The position numbers and the translations under genes were made by a program. A stretch of 26,856 nt of DNA from a virus, in IMG/VR virus record IMGVR_UViG_3300050821_008060, positions 1 through 26,856 of that record. One strand, given 5' to 3'. Shown piece after piece: positions 4,857 through 12,830 of the stretch. Position 1 is the first letter of the stretch; each line of letters begins with the position of its first letter. A model generated the notes under the pieces. The model was not told where the DNA came from. It ran no database searches and was given only the letters and a program-made list of their open reading frames with translations.

Positions 4857-5003
4857 GTGCCAGAGCGACACAAAGGCGAGCCACTCAACAAATTCGTGGG
4901 CCGCTTCGTCTCTTCGAAACGCGAGAAGAAAAAATTCCCTGAATTATCCCAGCGATTGGCTGTGGGATTCGCCGAAGCACGCGAAAAGTCGAAGAAGCGC
5001 TGA
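4857..5003 (+). CDS. Small basic protein, first of late operon
   Basis: This 48-codon frame starts at a GTG (4857) with GAGGA seven bases upstream (4846-4850). The product is basic (K-R-E-K-K-K-F), then has an amphipathic segment P-E-L-S-Q-R-L-A-V-G-F-A-E-A-R-E-K-S-K-K-R. This resembles the short K-rich phage proteins with a Q-R-x-A-x-G/A-x-A-x-x-x-A motif found beside portal and terminase genes, but I cannot name the family securely. Its TGA overlaps the next ATG (TGATG), implying coupling to the co-chaperonin gene. Confidence 0.62.
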   Translation: MPERHKGEPLNKFVGRFVSSKREKKKFPELSQRLAVGFAEAREKSKKR

Positions 5004-5482
5004 TGGCTCGCGAATACGTCAGCGCCCGCGAAGCCCTCCGCCGTCGCAATCGTCAGCGCCCGAAGGGCAAGCGCTACGAGCCATCCATGGCTGGCCGCGG
5101 CATGACGATGACGGATGAGAACCTCACCTTCATCCCGGCCGAGACCCAACTTCGACTCCTTCGTGATCAGATGATCATTGCCCCCATGGATGTGCTGCAC
5201 AGTCGAATATTGATCATCCCGCCCCACTCAAGCGTGCTGATCCGCGGCAAGGTGCTCGCCGCAGGGCCCGGCTACTACCCGAATCGCTACGATCATAGCG
5301 AGAAGCACAAGCGCACCAAAGTGATGGCCGGAACCGTGTTTGTGCCGATGAGTGTCAAGGTCGGCGATGTCGTGCATTTGGATGGCCGGCAGACCGGCAA
5401 GAGCGCTTTCGATGCGTTCTATTGGGGTGACAAGTATTGCATCCACTGCCGGCAAGAGGATGTGGCGGGGGTCGAAATATGA
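5003..5482 (+). CDS. GroES-like co-chaperonin
   Basis: This is 159 residues and overlaps the previous stop (TGATG). Residues about 46-157 show the Cpn10 layout: L-R-L-L-R-D-Q-M-I-I-A-P-M, a mobile-loop-like segment with S-R-I-L-I-I-P, R-G-K-V-L-A-A-G-P-G, V-P-M-S-V-K-V-G-D-V-V and E-D-V-A-G-V-E-I. The first 40 residues are an extra basic leader. A start at 5102 (M-T-M-T-D-E) would remove most of it, but lacks the coupling. Phage T4 gp31 is the known precedent: it replaces GroES so that GroEL can fold the major coat protein. P22-type coat proteins are GroEL/ES clients, and a P22-type coat gene lies downstream, so coat folding is the probable job. Confidence 0.8.
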   Translation: MAREYVSAREALRRRNRQRPKGKRYEPSMAGRGMTMTDENLTFIPAETQLRLLRDQMIIAPMDVLHSRILIIPPHSSVLIRGKVLAAGPGYYPNRYDHSEKHKRTKVMAGTVFVPMSVKVGDVVHLDGRQTGKSAFDAFYWGDKYCIHCRQEDVAGVEI

Positions 5483-5727
5483 AGTTGCGATTCACTCTTT
5501 TCCCGCACGGTAAAGTGGAATATTACTGCGAATTGGAAGTTCCCGAATCTGACCTGAACTTAGAAGCCGCCGCCTTTGCCGATCGCTATCTAGCGCCATG
5601 CGCCACGGCATTACTGGGGCCATTTGAAGAGCCTTTCCCTACCGATCCAGAAGAAGTTCTGGCGATGCTAAACCGAGGCGGCCCAGAACGGGCATTGAAG
5701 TTTTATCATGCCGTGCGCCCCCATTAA
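5479..5727 (+). CDS. Hypothetical phage protein
   Basis: This is 82 residues from ATG 5479, overlapping the co-chaperonin stop (ATGA). The frame runs back to 5437, but that part overlaps the previous gene. It begins M-K-L-R-F-T-L-F-P-H-G-K-V-E-Y-Y with alternating strand character, followed by an acidic helical part. There are no transmembrane segments or recognisable motifs. Several residues of the C-terminus overlap the next gene's start. It belongs to the small-protein block before the terminase and its function is unknown. Confidence 0.6.
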   Translation: MKLRFTLFPHGKVEYYCELEVPESDLNLEAAAFADRYLAPCATALLGPFEEPFPTDPEEVLAMLNRGGPERALKFYHAVRPH

Positions 5728-5941
5728 CTATCCCCCACATTGGCTCCCCGGCCAACTGTTGGACCTCAAGCGCTACATCGACGGCTCCTATCGCGCCACG
5801 CTCCTGGGCGATAACGACGATCCGAAGCAGGACTACATCGCTCCATCGGTGCATTTCGAGTCGAGTCGTGAGGCCCAAGCGTTCACGTCATGGTGGTACC
5901 AGCCAGCAGCAGCACGAGAGGCCCATGGGCAGGCCCAGTGA
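5708..5941 (+). CDS. Hypothetical phage protein
   Basis: This is 77 residues. The ATG at 5708 lies 20 bases inside the preceding gene, and the 3' end overlaps the small terminase start by 17 bases. The product is soluble and rich in aromatic residues (N-Y-P-P-H-W-L-P-G-Q-L, then Y-I-A-P-S-V-H-F-E-S-S-R-E-A-Q-A-F-T-S-W-W-Y). I recognise no family. Its place next to the small terminase is typical of short accessory packaging-region genes. Confidence 0.6.
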   Translation: MPCAPINYPPHWLPGQLLDLKRYIDGSYRATLLGDNDDPKQDYIAPSVHFESSREAQAFTSWWYQPAAAREAHGQAQ

Positions 5942-6350
5942 CTATACCCCAGAGATTGCCGCAGTGATCTGCGAACGCCTGGTAGAAGGGCAGTCATTGC
6001 GTTCAATCTGCAAGGCCGATGACATGCCCGCAATTCGCGCGGTGTTTCAGTGGCTTACGAAGCATGAGGCATTCGCGCAGCAGTACGCGCACGCGCGGGA
6101 ATTGCAGGCTGACACTTTCGCCGATGAAATCACCGATATTGCCGATGATGGCAGTCGTGATTACATCGCCACGGAAGCCGGTCGTGTTGTCGACCACGAT
6201 CATATTGCCCGCGCCCGCTTACGTGTCGACGCCCGCAAGTGGATTGCCGCCAAGCTCAAGCCCAAGAAGTATGGCGACAAGCTTGAGCTCGGCGGCAATT
6301 CGAATGCCCCGATCAAACTGGTGCTGACTGGCTCCGACATCCAGGGATGA
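5925..6350 (+). CDS. Terminase small subunit, Sf6 gp1 type
   Basis: This is 141 residues from ATG 5925. The frame extends upstream to 5868, but the family begins M-G-R-P-S-D-Y and a purine-rich GAGAGG precedes the ATG closely. G-R-P-S-D-Y-T-P-E-I, then the helix-turn-helix S-L-R-S-I-C-K-A-D-D-M-P and V-F-Q-W-L-T-K-H-E-A-F match Shigella phage Sf6 gp1. So do the oligomerisation helices E-L-Q-A-D-T-F-A-D-E-I and R-A-R-L-R-V-D-A-R-K-W-I-A-A-K-L-K-P-K-K-Y-G-D-K. The protein forms a ring that recognises the packaging site and stimulates the large terminase. A central acidic or insert segment is a little longer than in Sf6. Four small genes separate it from the large subunit. Confidence 0.92.
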   Translation: MGRPSDYTPEIAAVICERLVEGQSLRSICKADDMPAIRAVFQWLTKHEAFAQQYAHARELQADTFADEITDIADDGSRDYIATEAGRVVDHDHIARARLRVDARKWIAAKLKPKKYGDKLELGGNSNAPIKLVLTGSDIQG

Positions 6351-6356
6351 CCGCTC

Positions 6357-6575
6357 ATGAAGCCTGACATACCAATCATCGGACAGCGCTCTGCGACCAA
6401 TTCGCTGCTCACGACGAGCCTATTTCGCAACGAAATCCTGCGACGGGATGCTGCGGTGAAAGCATGGCATGACCGCATGAAGATCAGCGAACTGCGCAAA
6501 TCCTGCGGAGTCGAGGACAAGACGAGCTATACGGTCAACGTTCGCATACCACCGCGGTATACCAATGCACGCTAA
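6357..6575 (+). CDS. Hypothetical phage protein
   Basis: This is 72 residues, beginning 7 bases after the small-terminase stop. The N-terminal half is S/T-rich, followed by a charged helix (R-R-D-A-A-V-K-A-W-H-D-R-M-K-I-S-E-L-R-K-S-C) and a short strand-like C-terminus. No motif or family was recognised. Its stop lies 10 bases inside the next small gene. The genes on either side run in the same direction with short overlaps, which supports expression. Confidence 0.6.
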   Translation: MKPDIPIIGQRSATNSLLTTSLFRNEILRRDAAVKAWHDRMKISELRKSCGVEDKTSYTVNVRIPPRYTNAR

Positions 6576-6726
6576 TTCTGTTCTGCTCATGGGCTTTTGG
6601 TTTGCCTGCGGGAGCTTTCTATTCGTGGTTGTGCTGGCCGTCGTGGCAGTTGTTCTGGGGCTGATCTGGAAGGCAATAGAATTTATCGCGCAACTGCTTC
6701 GTGGCTACGAGCGGAGGGAGCTATGA
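6565..6726 (+). CDS. Small membrane protein
   Basis: This 53-codon frame starts at ATG 6565 and ends TGA 6724-6726, overlapping the ATG of the next gene (ATGA). After a short N-terminus the product has a long hydrophobic region (about residues 6-37, including F-V-V-V-L-A-V-V-A-V-V-L-G-L-I-W) and a polar tail ending in R-G-Y-E-R-R-E-L. It is a probable single-pass inner-membrane protein. Position inside the packaging block gives no clear role. A holin is not claimed, because no endolysin is adjacent. Confidence 0.58.
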   Translation: MHANSVLLMGFWFACGSFLFVVVLAVVAVVLGLIWKAIEFIAQLLRGYERREL

Positions 6727-6917
6727 ATAAGAAAGTCACCTATTCGGTGGCCATGTCCAAGGACACCGGCTGCATCGTTATGATCCGCACCCGCGGCAAG
6801 CAAGTTGAAGTCATGGGCTCAATGACCCGCGACGATACCTTGAACTTCGTCAAGGGCATCATGGAATGGTCGGAAGCGACGATCAAAGCCGAGTCGCGCA
6901 TTGCGTACAACCACTGA
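6723..6917 (+). CDS. Hypothetical phage protein
   Basis: This is 64 residues from ATG 6723, with a strong GGAGGGAG ribosome site just upstream. The frame extends back to 6597, but that would overlap the membrane-protein gene. The product is a small alpha/beta protein: strands around Y-S-V-A-M-S-K-D and C-I-V-M-I-R-T-R-G-K-Q-V-E-V, then a helix with T-L-N-F-V-K-G-I-M-E-W. No family was recognised. The TGA overlaps the next ATG (TGATG). Confidence 0.65.
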   Translation: MNKKVTYSVAMSKDTGCIVMIRTRGKQVEVMGSMTRDDTLNFVKGIMEWSEATIKAESRIAYNH

Positions 6918-7240
6918 TGGCTAACTGCGCGCTAACCTTAAGTCAGCTTTCCATGGTCGCCCTCAATGTCGGCCTGAAGATGGGATTCAACGCGGCCGAG
7001 GTCGAGTCTTGGTATGAATCGTCCACGGATAGTTTGCGCATTATCGTCAGATTCGCGGATAAGGAACTGTTGAATAAGCCCCGCATGCGCACTCCCTCTG
7101 GCTGGGCGCGAAGCTATGACAATGATGCTGTTTGCACCCGTGAGCCGACCATCGTTGAACTGCCAGAATCTATTGTTTATGAGGCAAGTTATGACATAGA
7201 GAAGCGCCTCATGGATTCTTTGCTTGAGTTGGTCCATTGA
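6917..7240 (+). CDS. Hypothetical phage protein
   Basis: This is 107 residues from ATG 6917 (TGATG overlap). The frame opens at 6866, but that portion overlaps the preceding gene. The sequence looks like a soluble alpha/beta protein with a basic middle (K-P-R-M-R-T-P-S-G-W-A-R-S-Y) and an acidic C-terminal helix (D-I-E-K-R-L-M-D-S-L-L-E-L-V-H). No motif was recognised. The stop abuts the GTG of the large terminase. Confidence 0.65.
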   Translation: MANCALTLSQLSMVALNVGLKMGFNAAEVESWYESSTDSLRIIVRFADKELLNKPRMRTPSGWARSYDNDAVCTREPTIVELPESIVYEASYDIEKRLMDSLLELVH

Positions 7241-8605
7241 GTGTTCACGCTCACGGCCAAGCAGCAAGAAGCCCAGGAGCTGCTGAATGGCCCCGCCCAG
7301 CACGTCATGCTGGCCGGAGGCAGCCGATCGGGCAAGACCGTGCTCATCGTGCGCAAGATCATTCAGCGCGCCTTAAAGGCCCCTGGGAGCCGCCATGCGA
7401 TCTTGCGCTTTCGCTTCGGTCACTGTGTCCAATCGATCGTGCACGGCACTTACCCATGGGTGCGCAAGAACTGCTTCCCGCAAATTCCCTACAGCCCGAG
7501 CGAGATCAACCACAGCGCCTGGTTTGCCACGCTCCCTGGGGGCTCGGAGATCTGGTTCGGTGGGCTCGATGACAAGGAACGGGTAGAGAAGATCTTGGGC
7601 AACGAATACGCCAGCATATTCCCGAATGAGTGCAGCCAGATTCCCTGGGCGTCGCGTAATGTGGCGGTCACCCGCTTGGCGCAAAAAGTCATGGACAGCG
7701 CCACGGGTAAGCCGCTGCGACTCAAGATGTACTACGACGAGAATCCGCCCGACAAAGGCCACTGGACCTATCGGCTCTTCAAGACCAAACAAGACCCCGA
7801 TACCAAGCAATATCTCGTCGACCCCGACAACTATGCCTTCATGCAGTTGAATCCGCGCGACAACCTCGAGAACCTGCCTCCGGAATACATCAAGACGCTC
7901 GAATCACTCCCGCTGCGTCTGCGCAAACGCTTCCTTGACGGCGAGTTCCGCGACCAAACTCCAAACGCGCTATTCATCGATGAGAATTTGGAGAAGTGGC
8001 GGCATGTGGACGGGGACTTACCCGACATGCTGCGCCTGGTGGTGGCTGTTGACCCCTCCGGTGCTGAGGACGATGAGAACATTGACAACGACGAGATCGG
8101 CATCAGCGTGTGTGGGTTGGGCGTCGATGGCAATGGCTATGTGCTGCAGGACCTGACCGTCAAGGCGGGGCCGGCGACGTGGGGGCGCGTCGCAGTACAG
8201 GCGTATCTGCGCGAGAAAGCCGACCGTATCGTCGGTGAAGTGAACTTCGGCGGCGCGATGGTGGGTCACGTCATCCGCACGGCGGCCCTAGAGCAAAAGA
8301 CGCGCGTGCCGTTCCGTAGCTTGACCGCAAGCCGGGGCAAGGTCGTGCGCGCAGAACCGATTGCCGCGCTCTTTGAGACGGGCAAATGCCGCCTGGTGGG
8401 ATTCCATCAGAACTTGGAGGACGAGCTCTCAGGATTTACCACCTACGGTTATACGGGCGATCACAGCCCGAACCGGGCGGACGCGATGATCTGGGCGCTG
8501 AGCGATCTATTCCCCGAGTTGATGCGCCCCGAGGAGCCGAAGAAGGAAGTGGCTCCAGTGCAGATTGCTAGACGGCGCACGGGTACCGAATGGATGCACC
8601 GATGA
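7241..8605 (+). CDS. Terminase large subunit
   Basis: This is 454 residues starting at a GTG that abuts the previous stop. The N-terminal ATPase has Walker A G-G-S-R-S-G-K-T (26-33), an E-I-W-F-G-G-L-D segment (103-110), and a Walker B-like S-I-F-P-N-E-C (125-131) in which N-E replaces the usual D-E. The C-terminal RNase H-like nuclease supplies V-V-A-V-D-P-S-G (D271), I-V-G-E-V-N-F-G-G (E333) and R-A-D-A-M-I-W-A-L (D414). This is the Terminase_6/Terminase_3 architecture. The enzyme pumps DNA into the prohead through the portal and cuts concatemers. The length is normal for the family. The small gene that follows overlaps its stop. Confidence 0.95.
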   Translation: MFTLTAKQQEAQELLNGPAQHVMLAGGSRSGKTVLIVRKIIQRALKAPGSRHAILRFRFGHCVQSIVHGTYPWVRKNCFPQIPYSPSEINHSAWFATLPGGSEIWFGGLDDKERVEKILGNEYASIFPNECSQIPWASRNVAVTRLAQKVMDSATGKPLRLKMYYDENPPDKGHWTYRLFKTKQDPDTKQYLVDPDNYAFMQLNPRDNLENLPPEYIKTLESLPLRLRKRFLDGEFRDQTPNALFIDENLEKWRHVDGDLPDMLRLVVAVDPSGAEDDENIDNDEIGISVCGLGVDGNGYVLQDLTVKAGPATWGRVAVQAYLREKADRIVGEVNFGGAMVGHVIRTAALEQKTRVPFRSLTASRGKVVRAEPIAALFETGKCRLVGFHQNLEDELSGFTTYGYTGDHSPNRADAMIWALSDLFPELMRPEEPKKEVAPVQIARRRTGTEWMHR

Positions 8606-8733
8606 GTATGAACCTCAAAAACTTGCCACCATTGCCTTCGAATCCTTACGACTTACGCCCCGTTGACCGGCTCGATGAAGTGCTGGCGCTGCTGCGCGAG
8701 ATTCGCGACTTGCTGAAAAAGGCCAAGAAATGA
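8602..8733 (+). CDS. Small protein between terminase and portal
   Basis: This 43-codon frame has its ATG overlapping the terminase stop (ATGA) and its TGA overlapping the portal ATG. The first half is N/L/P-rich (L-K-N-L-P-P-L-P-S-N-P-Y). The second half is a strongly amphipathic, coiled-coil-like helix, D-R-L-D-E-V-L-A-L-L-R-E-I-R-D-L-L-K-K. It is probably a real small gene, since it fills the otherwise untranslated gap exactly. The function is unknown. Confidence 0.62.
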   Translation: MSMNLKNLPPLPSNPYDLRPVDRLDEVLALLREIRDLLKKAKK

Positions 8734-10847
8734 GCGAGACCCGCGATCCCGACTTTGATGCGATTAGCGAAGCCGACATCTTCGAGGAAGCACGCGATCG
8801 GCTAAAGATTGCCATCGATGCGGATTCGGATAATCGCAAGCTCGCCAAAGAGGATCTGCTCTTCCGTGAGGGCGAGAACCATTGGGACAACAACTTTGTG
8901 ACTACCGAGTCACAGGAAAGTCCCGAGCTCGTCATCAACTTCACCGATACCCTGGTCGGCCGGGTGGTGAACAGCATTGCCGAGCGCGAGCCGCGTGGGA
9001 AGTGTCACCCCATTGGGGACGGCGCCGATGTCGAGCGGGCGGACATCATCAATGGCCTGGGGCGGCATATCGAGTATCGGTCCGATGCCTCTGTCGCCTA
9101 CGACATCGCCGTCGACAATGCAGTGACCTATGGGTGGGGTTGGGCGCGTCTCCTGGCTGAATTCGCCTCTCCCAAGAGCTTCGATAAAGAAATCCGCATC
9201 GTACCGATCATGAATTCCTTCGAGGTCTACCCGGACCCCGGCGCGATCATGCCGACCGCCTGTGATATGAAATGGTGCTTGATCTCACTCAAGATGAAGC
9301 GCATCGAATTCAAGCGACAAAACCCCGGAGTCGAACTCATTGCGTGGAATGATGTGGGCCGGGATGAATTTAGGGCCGATTGGGAGGACAAGGAAGAGAT
9401 TCGTTTAGCGGAGTATTTTCGCATTCGCGAGAAGACCGACACGCTGTATCAGCTTCAGGACGCTCAGGGGCAGACTTACACCTGCTTCAAGAATGAGATG
9501 CCCTCTGACGCACAGATGGCACAGATGGGCGCTAAAGTCGTCCAGCAGCGCGAATCCTCACGTCAGCAAGTCGAGTGGTTTCGTTTGAACGGGACCCAAG
9601 TCGTCAAACGCGCAGTGATGCCGGGCCAATGGATTCCGCTCGTGCGTTGCCAGGGCAGTGCGCGGAACATCGACGGCAAGATCTACCGCCGCGGTATGGT
9701 CAGATTCCTCCAAGACCCGCAGCGCATGGTCGACTATGGCGAGGTGGCCAAGATCAAGCGGTTGGGATTGACCCCGCAATCGCCGTGGGTGGCGTGGGAA
9801 GGGCAGCTGGATGGGCACCCGGAGTGGGAAAGCTCCAACATTGCGAACTATCCCGTTCTTGTGGTCAAGCCGATCACGATCACGACGAGCCAGGGTGAGC
9901 AACTGTTGCCGCCGCCGCAGCGCCAGCCGCCAGCACAGGTGGAAGCGGGATTCGCCGAATTCATCCAGGGCATGCGCTCGAACCTGTTGGCGATCGCCGG
10001 TATGCCGAACGAGCCGGGGCAGGATGCGCAGGATGGACCCGCGGTCTCCGGCCGTGCTTTGCAACGCCGCGACAAGCTCTCGGATCAGTCGCATAGCCAC
10101 TTCTACAAAAATCAGAAGCTCTTCATTGCGCAGATCTGGCGGATCATCTTGGAGTGGGCTCCCCATTATTACAGCGGGGCGCGCCTACAGCGCATCATCG
10201 GGGAAGATGGCAAACCGCAGATGGTCCAATTGAACCAAGCGGATGGCACCAACGATATGACGACGGGCCGCTTTGATGTGGTGATGGACGCAGGCCCCAG
10301 TTACGAGACCAAGCGCGAGGAGGGGGCCGAGGCGTTGATTGAACTGATGGGCGCGGGACCGATGGGCGAGATCGTCGCCAAAACCGCCCCTGATTTGGTG
10401 TTTCGCGCGCAAGACTTCCCCTATGCCGAGGAGATCGCGGATCGCTTGGCGGCCCAGACGCCCGAAGGCCTTAAGAAGATCATGGAGAATCTGCCGAAGG
10501 AAGCGCGCGCGGTGGTGCAATCCTTGGCGACTCAGAATGCGCAGTTGAAGCAGGCGCTGCAGGCTGCTGAACTCGAGGTCAAGTACGGCATTCAGAAAGC
10601 CCATCTGCAGGCAACCGTCAAAGCGCACGACGTGGAGGAGTCGAACAAGACCAAGCGCGAGGATACGCAGACGCGCGCCGACACCGCCATCAAAGTCGAG
10701 GCCATGCGCGGCCATGTAACGCTCGCCAAGGAGGAGATCGCCGCCGGCGCCGAGCTGCTCAATACCCACGTCGAGGCCAAGTATCACGAGAAAGAGGCCG
10801 AGCGGATGATGGAAAGCGCGGAGAAGGCCGAAAATGGCGCGGCTTAG
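8730..10847 (+). CDS. Portal protein, P22 gp1 type
   Basis: This is 705 residues, close to P22 gp1. The N-terminal part has A-K-E-D-L-L-F-R-E-G-E-N-H-W and P-E-L-V-I-N-F-T-D-T-L-V-G-R-V-V-N, then the wing/stem block Y-D-I-A-V-D-N-A-V-T-Y-G-W-G-W-A-R with I-M-N-S-F-E-V-Y-P-D-P. The core has R-N-I-D-G-K-I-Y-R-R-G-M-V-R-F-L-Q-D-P-Q-R and S-G-R-A-L-Q-R-R-D-K. From about residue 590 to the end is a long A/E/K/Q-rich helix, matching the P22 barrel, which acts as a DNA-pressure sensor and tail anchor. Twelve copies form the DNA-packaging vertex. The 3' end overlaps the glycosyltransferase gene by 14 bases. Confidence 0.93.
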   Translation: MSETRDPDFDAISEADIFEEARDRLKIAIDADSDNRKLAKEDLLFREGENHWDNNFVTTESQESPELVINFTDTLVGRVVNSIAEREPRGKCHPIGDGADVERADIINGLGRHIEYRSDASVAYDIAVDNAVTYGWGWARLLAEFASPKSFDKEIRIVPIMNSFEVYPDPGAIMPTACDMKWCLISLKMKRIEFKRQNPGVELIAWNDVGRDEFRADWEDKEEIRLAEYFRIREKTDTLYQLQDAQGQTYTCFKNEMPSDAQMAQMGAKVVQQRESSRQQVEWFRLNGTQVVKRAVMPGQWIPLVRCQGSARNIDGKIYRRGMVRFLQDPQRMVDYGEVAKIKRLGLTPQSPWVAWEGQLDGHPEWESSNIANYPVLVVKPITITTSQGEQLLPPPQRQPPAQVEAGFAEFIQGMRSNLLAIAGMPNEPGQDAQDGPAVSGRALQRRDKLSDQSHSHFYKNQKLFIAQIWRIILEWAPHYYSGARLQRIIGEDGKPQMVQLNQADGTNDMTTGRFDVVMDAGPSYETKREEGAEALIELMGAGPMGEIVAKTAPDLVFRAQDFPYAEEIADRLAAQTPEGLKKIMENLPKEARAVVQSLATQNAQLKQALQAAELEVKYGIQKAHLQATVKAHDVEESNKTKREDTQTRADTAIKVEAMRGHVTLAKEEIAAGAELLNTHVEAKYHEKEAERMMESAEKAENGAA

Positions 10848-11709
10848 TCTCTGCATTCCGACCTTCAATCGATGCGCATTCTTGGAGTGGACCTTGAATC
10901 GCCTGATCGAAGACTTTCCTGCCGCTCAGATCGTCATTTCCGACAATGATTCGAGCGATGGGACGAATGCTCTCGCGCACGGCTATCGAGGGTATCGGCG
11001 CCAATCCATCAATATCGGCGCCTTTCCAAACATGCTCGCGGCACTCAAGGGGGCAACCGGCACTTACGCCGTCTACTGCGCCGATGACGACTATCTGCTG
11101 CCCAATCAAGTGGCCGCCGGCATCGCCTATCTCGACGCACACCCGGAAGTTGCTGCGTACTGCGCCCCCTGCGAGATTTGGAATGAAGTCGCGCAAACCC
11201 CCTTCTGGAACGCCTTCAAGGTCGGTCCACCGCGGGTATTTACCAAGACTGACGGCCTCGAACTGTTCAACTTCCTCATTTCCCATCATGTTTGGCCCGA
11301 GCATCTGATCTACCGCACGCCTGTTCCCCTTCACGCCAGGACGCGCGCGTATTGGGCCTTCGCCGACCTGGTTGATCTATTGCAGGCCGGCGATCTTTAT
11401 TTTGATCCCACGCCCTTCTACCGCAACGTCCTGGTGCATCCGGTGGGCGAGCGCGAACAGTTGGGCAACACGCAGTGCCTGACCTATTTCGATGAGTATC
11501 GCGCGGGCTTGGAAGTGCTGGCCCACGGCCTCTTTGGCGATCAATTGCCGTACCGCGCGCGCCATCAGATTCAAGAGATGATCAGTTCCTTCATTTGCAC
11601 GCGCATGGATGTGGCGCGCCGATTGTATGAGCGAGCCGGGGATACGGACAACGCCCGCATGCTCGCTGCCCGACTAGCCATTGCCAACCCCGTGAGAGAT
11701 GCCGCATGA
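10834..11709 (+). CDS. Family 2-type glycosyltransferase in capsid operon
   Basis: This is 291 residues starting inside the portal 3' end. The N-terminal 110 residues are a GT-A fold: L-S-L-C-I-P-T-F-N-R (4-13), I-V-I-S-D-N-D-S-S-D-G-T (33-44) and the metal/nucleotide-binding Y-C-A-D-D-D-Y-L-L-P (81-90, D84-D86). The C-terminal half is a variable, mostly helical acceptor part. There are no transmembrane segments, so it is cytoplasmic and does not look like a membrane O-antigen-modifying GtrC. It lies between portal and scaffold and overlaps both (14 bases, then ATGA), so it is expressed with the head genes. I infer glycosylation of a virion protein. Modification of a host glycan or of phage DNA cannot be excluded. 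Confidence 0.85.
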   Translation: MARLSLCIPTFNRCAFLEWTLNRLIEDFPAAQIVISDNDSSDGTNALAHGYRGYRRQSINIGAFPNMLAALKGATGTYAVYCADDDYLLPNQVAAGIAYLDAHPEVAAYCAPCEIWNEVAQTPFWNAFKVGPPRVFTKTDGLELFNFLISHHVWPEHLIYRTPVPLHARTRAYWAFADLVDLLQAGDLYFDPTPFYRNVLVHPVGEREQLGNTQCLTYFDEYRAGLEVLAHGLFGDQLPYRARHQIQEMISSFICTRMDVARRLYERAGDTDNARMLAARLAIANPVRDAA

Positions 11710-12791
11710 CGACCGTAGTGCTCGATTCCAAGGATTTGGTTGAGTCCGTGACCACAGGGACCGTCCCAGTCCCCGCAGGCATTGCCGAGGACAACGCACG
11801 CCAGGCCGAGAAGCGCGGCGAGAAGCCGGCCGAGGCGAAACCCGCCGCCAAGGCAGACGAGGCCGATCCGGTCAAGGAAGCCGAAGCCGCTCTCGCCAAT
11901 GCCGATGATGTCGAAGGCGAAGATGGCCTAACCCCCCGTCAGCGGCGCGAATACACCGCCGCCATGCTCAAGACCATCGGCAAGAAGCATCGGGCGCAGA
12001 AGGAAGCCGAGGAGCTTGCAACCCGTCAGTACAACGATCGGGTGTTGGCGGAGCAGCGCGCCCAAGAAGCGGAGCGCCAGTTGGCTGAGATCAAGGCGAA
12101 GACCGCGCCGGCGCCCAAGGTGGAAGAGGCGAAAGTCCCGGCTCGTGAAGACTTCAAAGACGATCAGTCCTACTGGGATGCGATGGTCGACTATCGCGTG
12201 GATCAGAGACTGCGCGTCGCTCAAGCCGAGGCCGCGCAGCGCCGCGATGAAGAGCATCAAGCCGCCATCGTCGCCAAAGCCACGGAGCGCGTCGAGAAGG
12301 CGCGCGAACTCGTGCCGGATTTCAATGAGGTCGTGGGCGCCATCGATGCGCCGATCCCGCCGTATGTCGCGAACTACATGCAAGAATCCGAGATGCTGGG
12401 TGAATTAAGTTATTATTTCGGCCAGCACCCCGAAGCGTTAACTAAACTCGCGAAGATCACCGAAGGCGTTCGTGAAGGAACGCGCGCATACACCGAGGCG
12501 GTGACGAAACAATTAGTTGCATTGGGAAAAATCGAGAGTACACTCCAACCATTCGCATCCAAAGCGAAAGTCGATACCGGTGAGCCTCTCACCAAGAACG
12601 GCAAAGAGCCGAGTCCAGAAACGGGAACCGCCCCGAGTAAGCCCCGCGTCCAAGCGCCGATTATCGCGCCCTTGAATGGCGGCAGTGCCTCCCAAGTCTT
12701 GAAAGATGAAGCGGACATGACTGGTTCGCAAGTCATCACGGCCTGGCAGAAGAAGCACGGCGTCACTCTCACGGCTCGCAAGCGTCACTAA
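11706..12791 (+). CDS. Capsid scaffolding protein
   Basis: This is 361 residues and overlaps the glycosyltransferase stop by ATGA. The composition is typical of scaffolds: long runs of A, E, K, Q and R with predicted extended coiled coil (residues about 30-70 and 95-205) and an acidic, P/A-rich N-terminus. The C-terminus is basic (W-Q-K-K-H-G-V-T-L-T-A-R-K-R-H), comparable with the basic coat-binding helix-turn-helix at the end of P22 gp8. Its location immediately before the coat gene is the conserved scaffold position. Scaffold directs prohead assembly and exits before packaging. The call rests on composition and gene order rather than a specific motif. Confidence 0.78.
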   Translation: MTTVVLDSKDLVESVTTGTVPVPAGIAEDNARQAEKRGEKPAEAKPAAKADEADPVKEAEAALANADDVEGEDGLTPRQRREYTAAMLKTIGKKHRAQKEAEELATRQYNDRVLAEQRAQEAERQLAEIKAKTAPAPKVEEAKVPAREDFKDDQSYWDAMVDYRVDQRLRVAQAEAAQRRDEEHQAAIVAKATERVEKARELVPDFNEVVGAIDAPIPPYVANYMQESEMLGELSYYFGQHPEALTKLAKITEGVREGTRAYTEAVTKQLVALGKIESTLQPFASKAKVDTGEPLTKNGKEPSPETGTAPSKPRVQAPIIAPLNGGSASQVLKDEADMTGSQVITAWQKKHGVTLTARKRH

Positions 12792-12793
12792 GG

Positions 12794-12815
12794 AAAGCGG
12801 GAAAACCCAAGCTTT
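12794..12815 (+). other. Hairpin in scaffold-coat intergenic gap
   Basis: AAAGCGGG (12794-12801), loop AAAA and CCC-AA-GCTTT (12806-12815) form an 8-bp stem with a 2-base bulge. No U-run follows, so it is not a convincing terminator. It lies in the 40-base gap between scaffold and coat. A second perfect 5-bp hairpin, GCGCC-TTGAAT-GGCGC (12822-12837), covers the ATG at 12831. Confidence 0.45.
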
Positions 12816-12830
12816 CTCGATGCGCCTTGA

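Noticed and set aside
9558-10166. 202-codon leftward frame inside the portal gene
   Set aside because: It is antisense to a well-supported P22-type portal. Long antisense frames are common in GC-rich genes and this one has no family features.
10185-10868. 227-codon leftward frame over the portal 3' end
   Set aside because: It is the mirror of the A/E/K-rich portal barrel helix, which gives stop-free L/R/G-rich antisense sequence.
12794-12815. Rho-independent terminator after the scaffold gene
   Set aside because: The stem has a bulge, is followed by CTCGATG and lacks a U-run. Stopping transcription before coat would make no sense.
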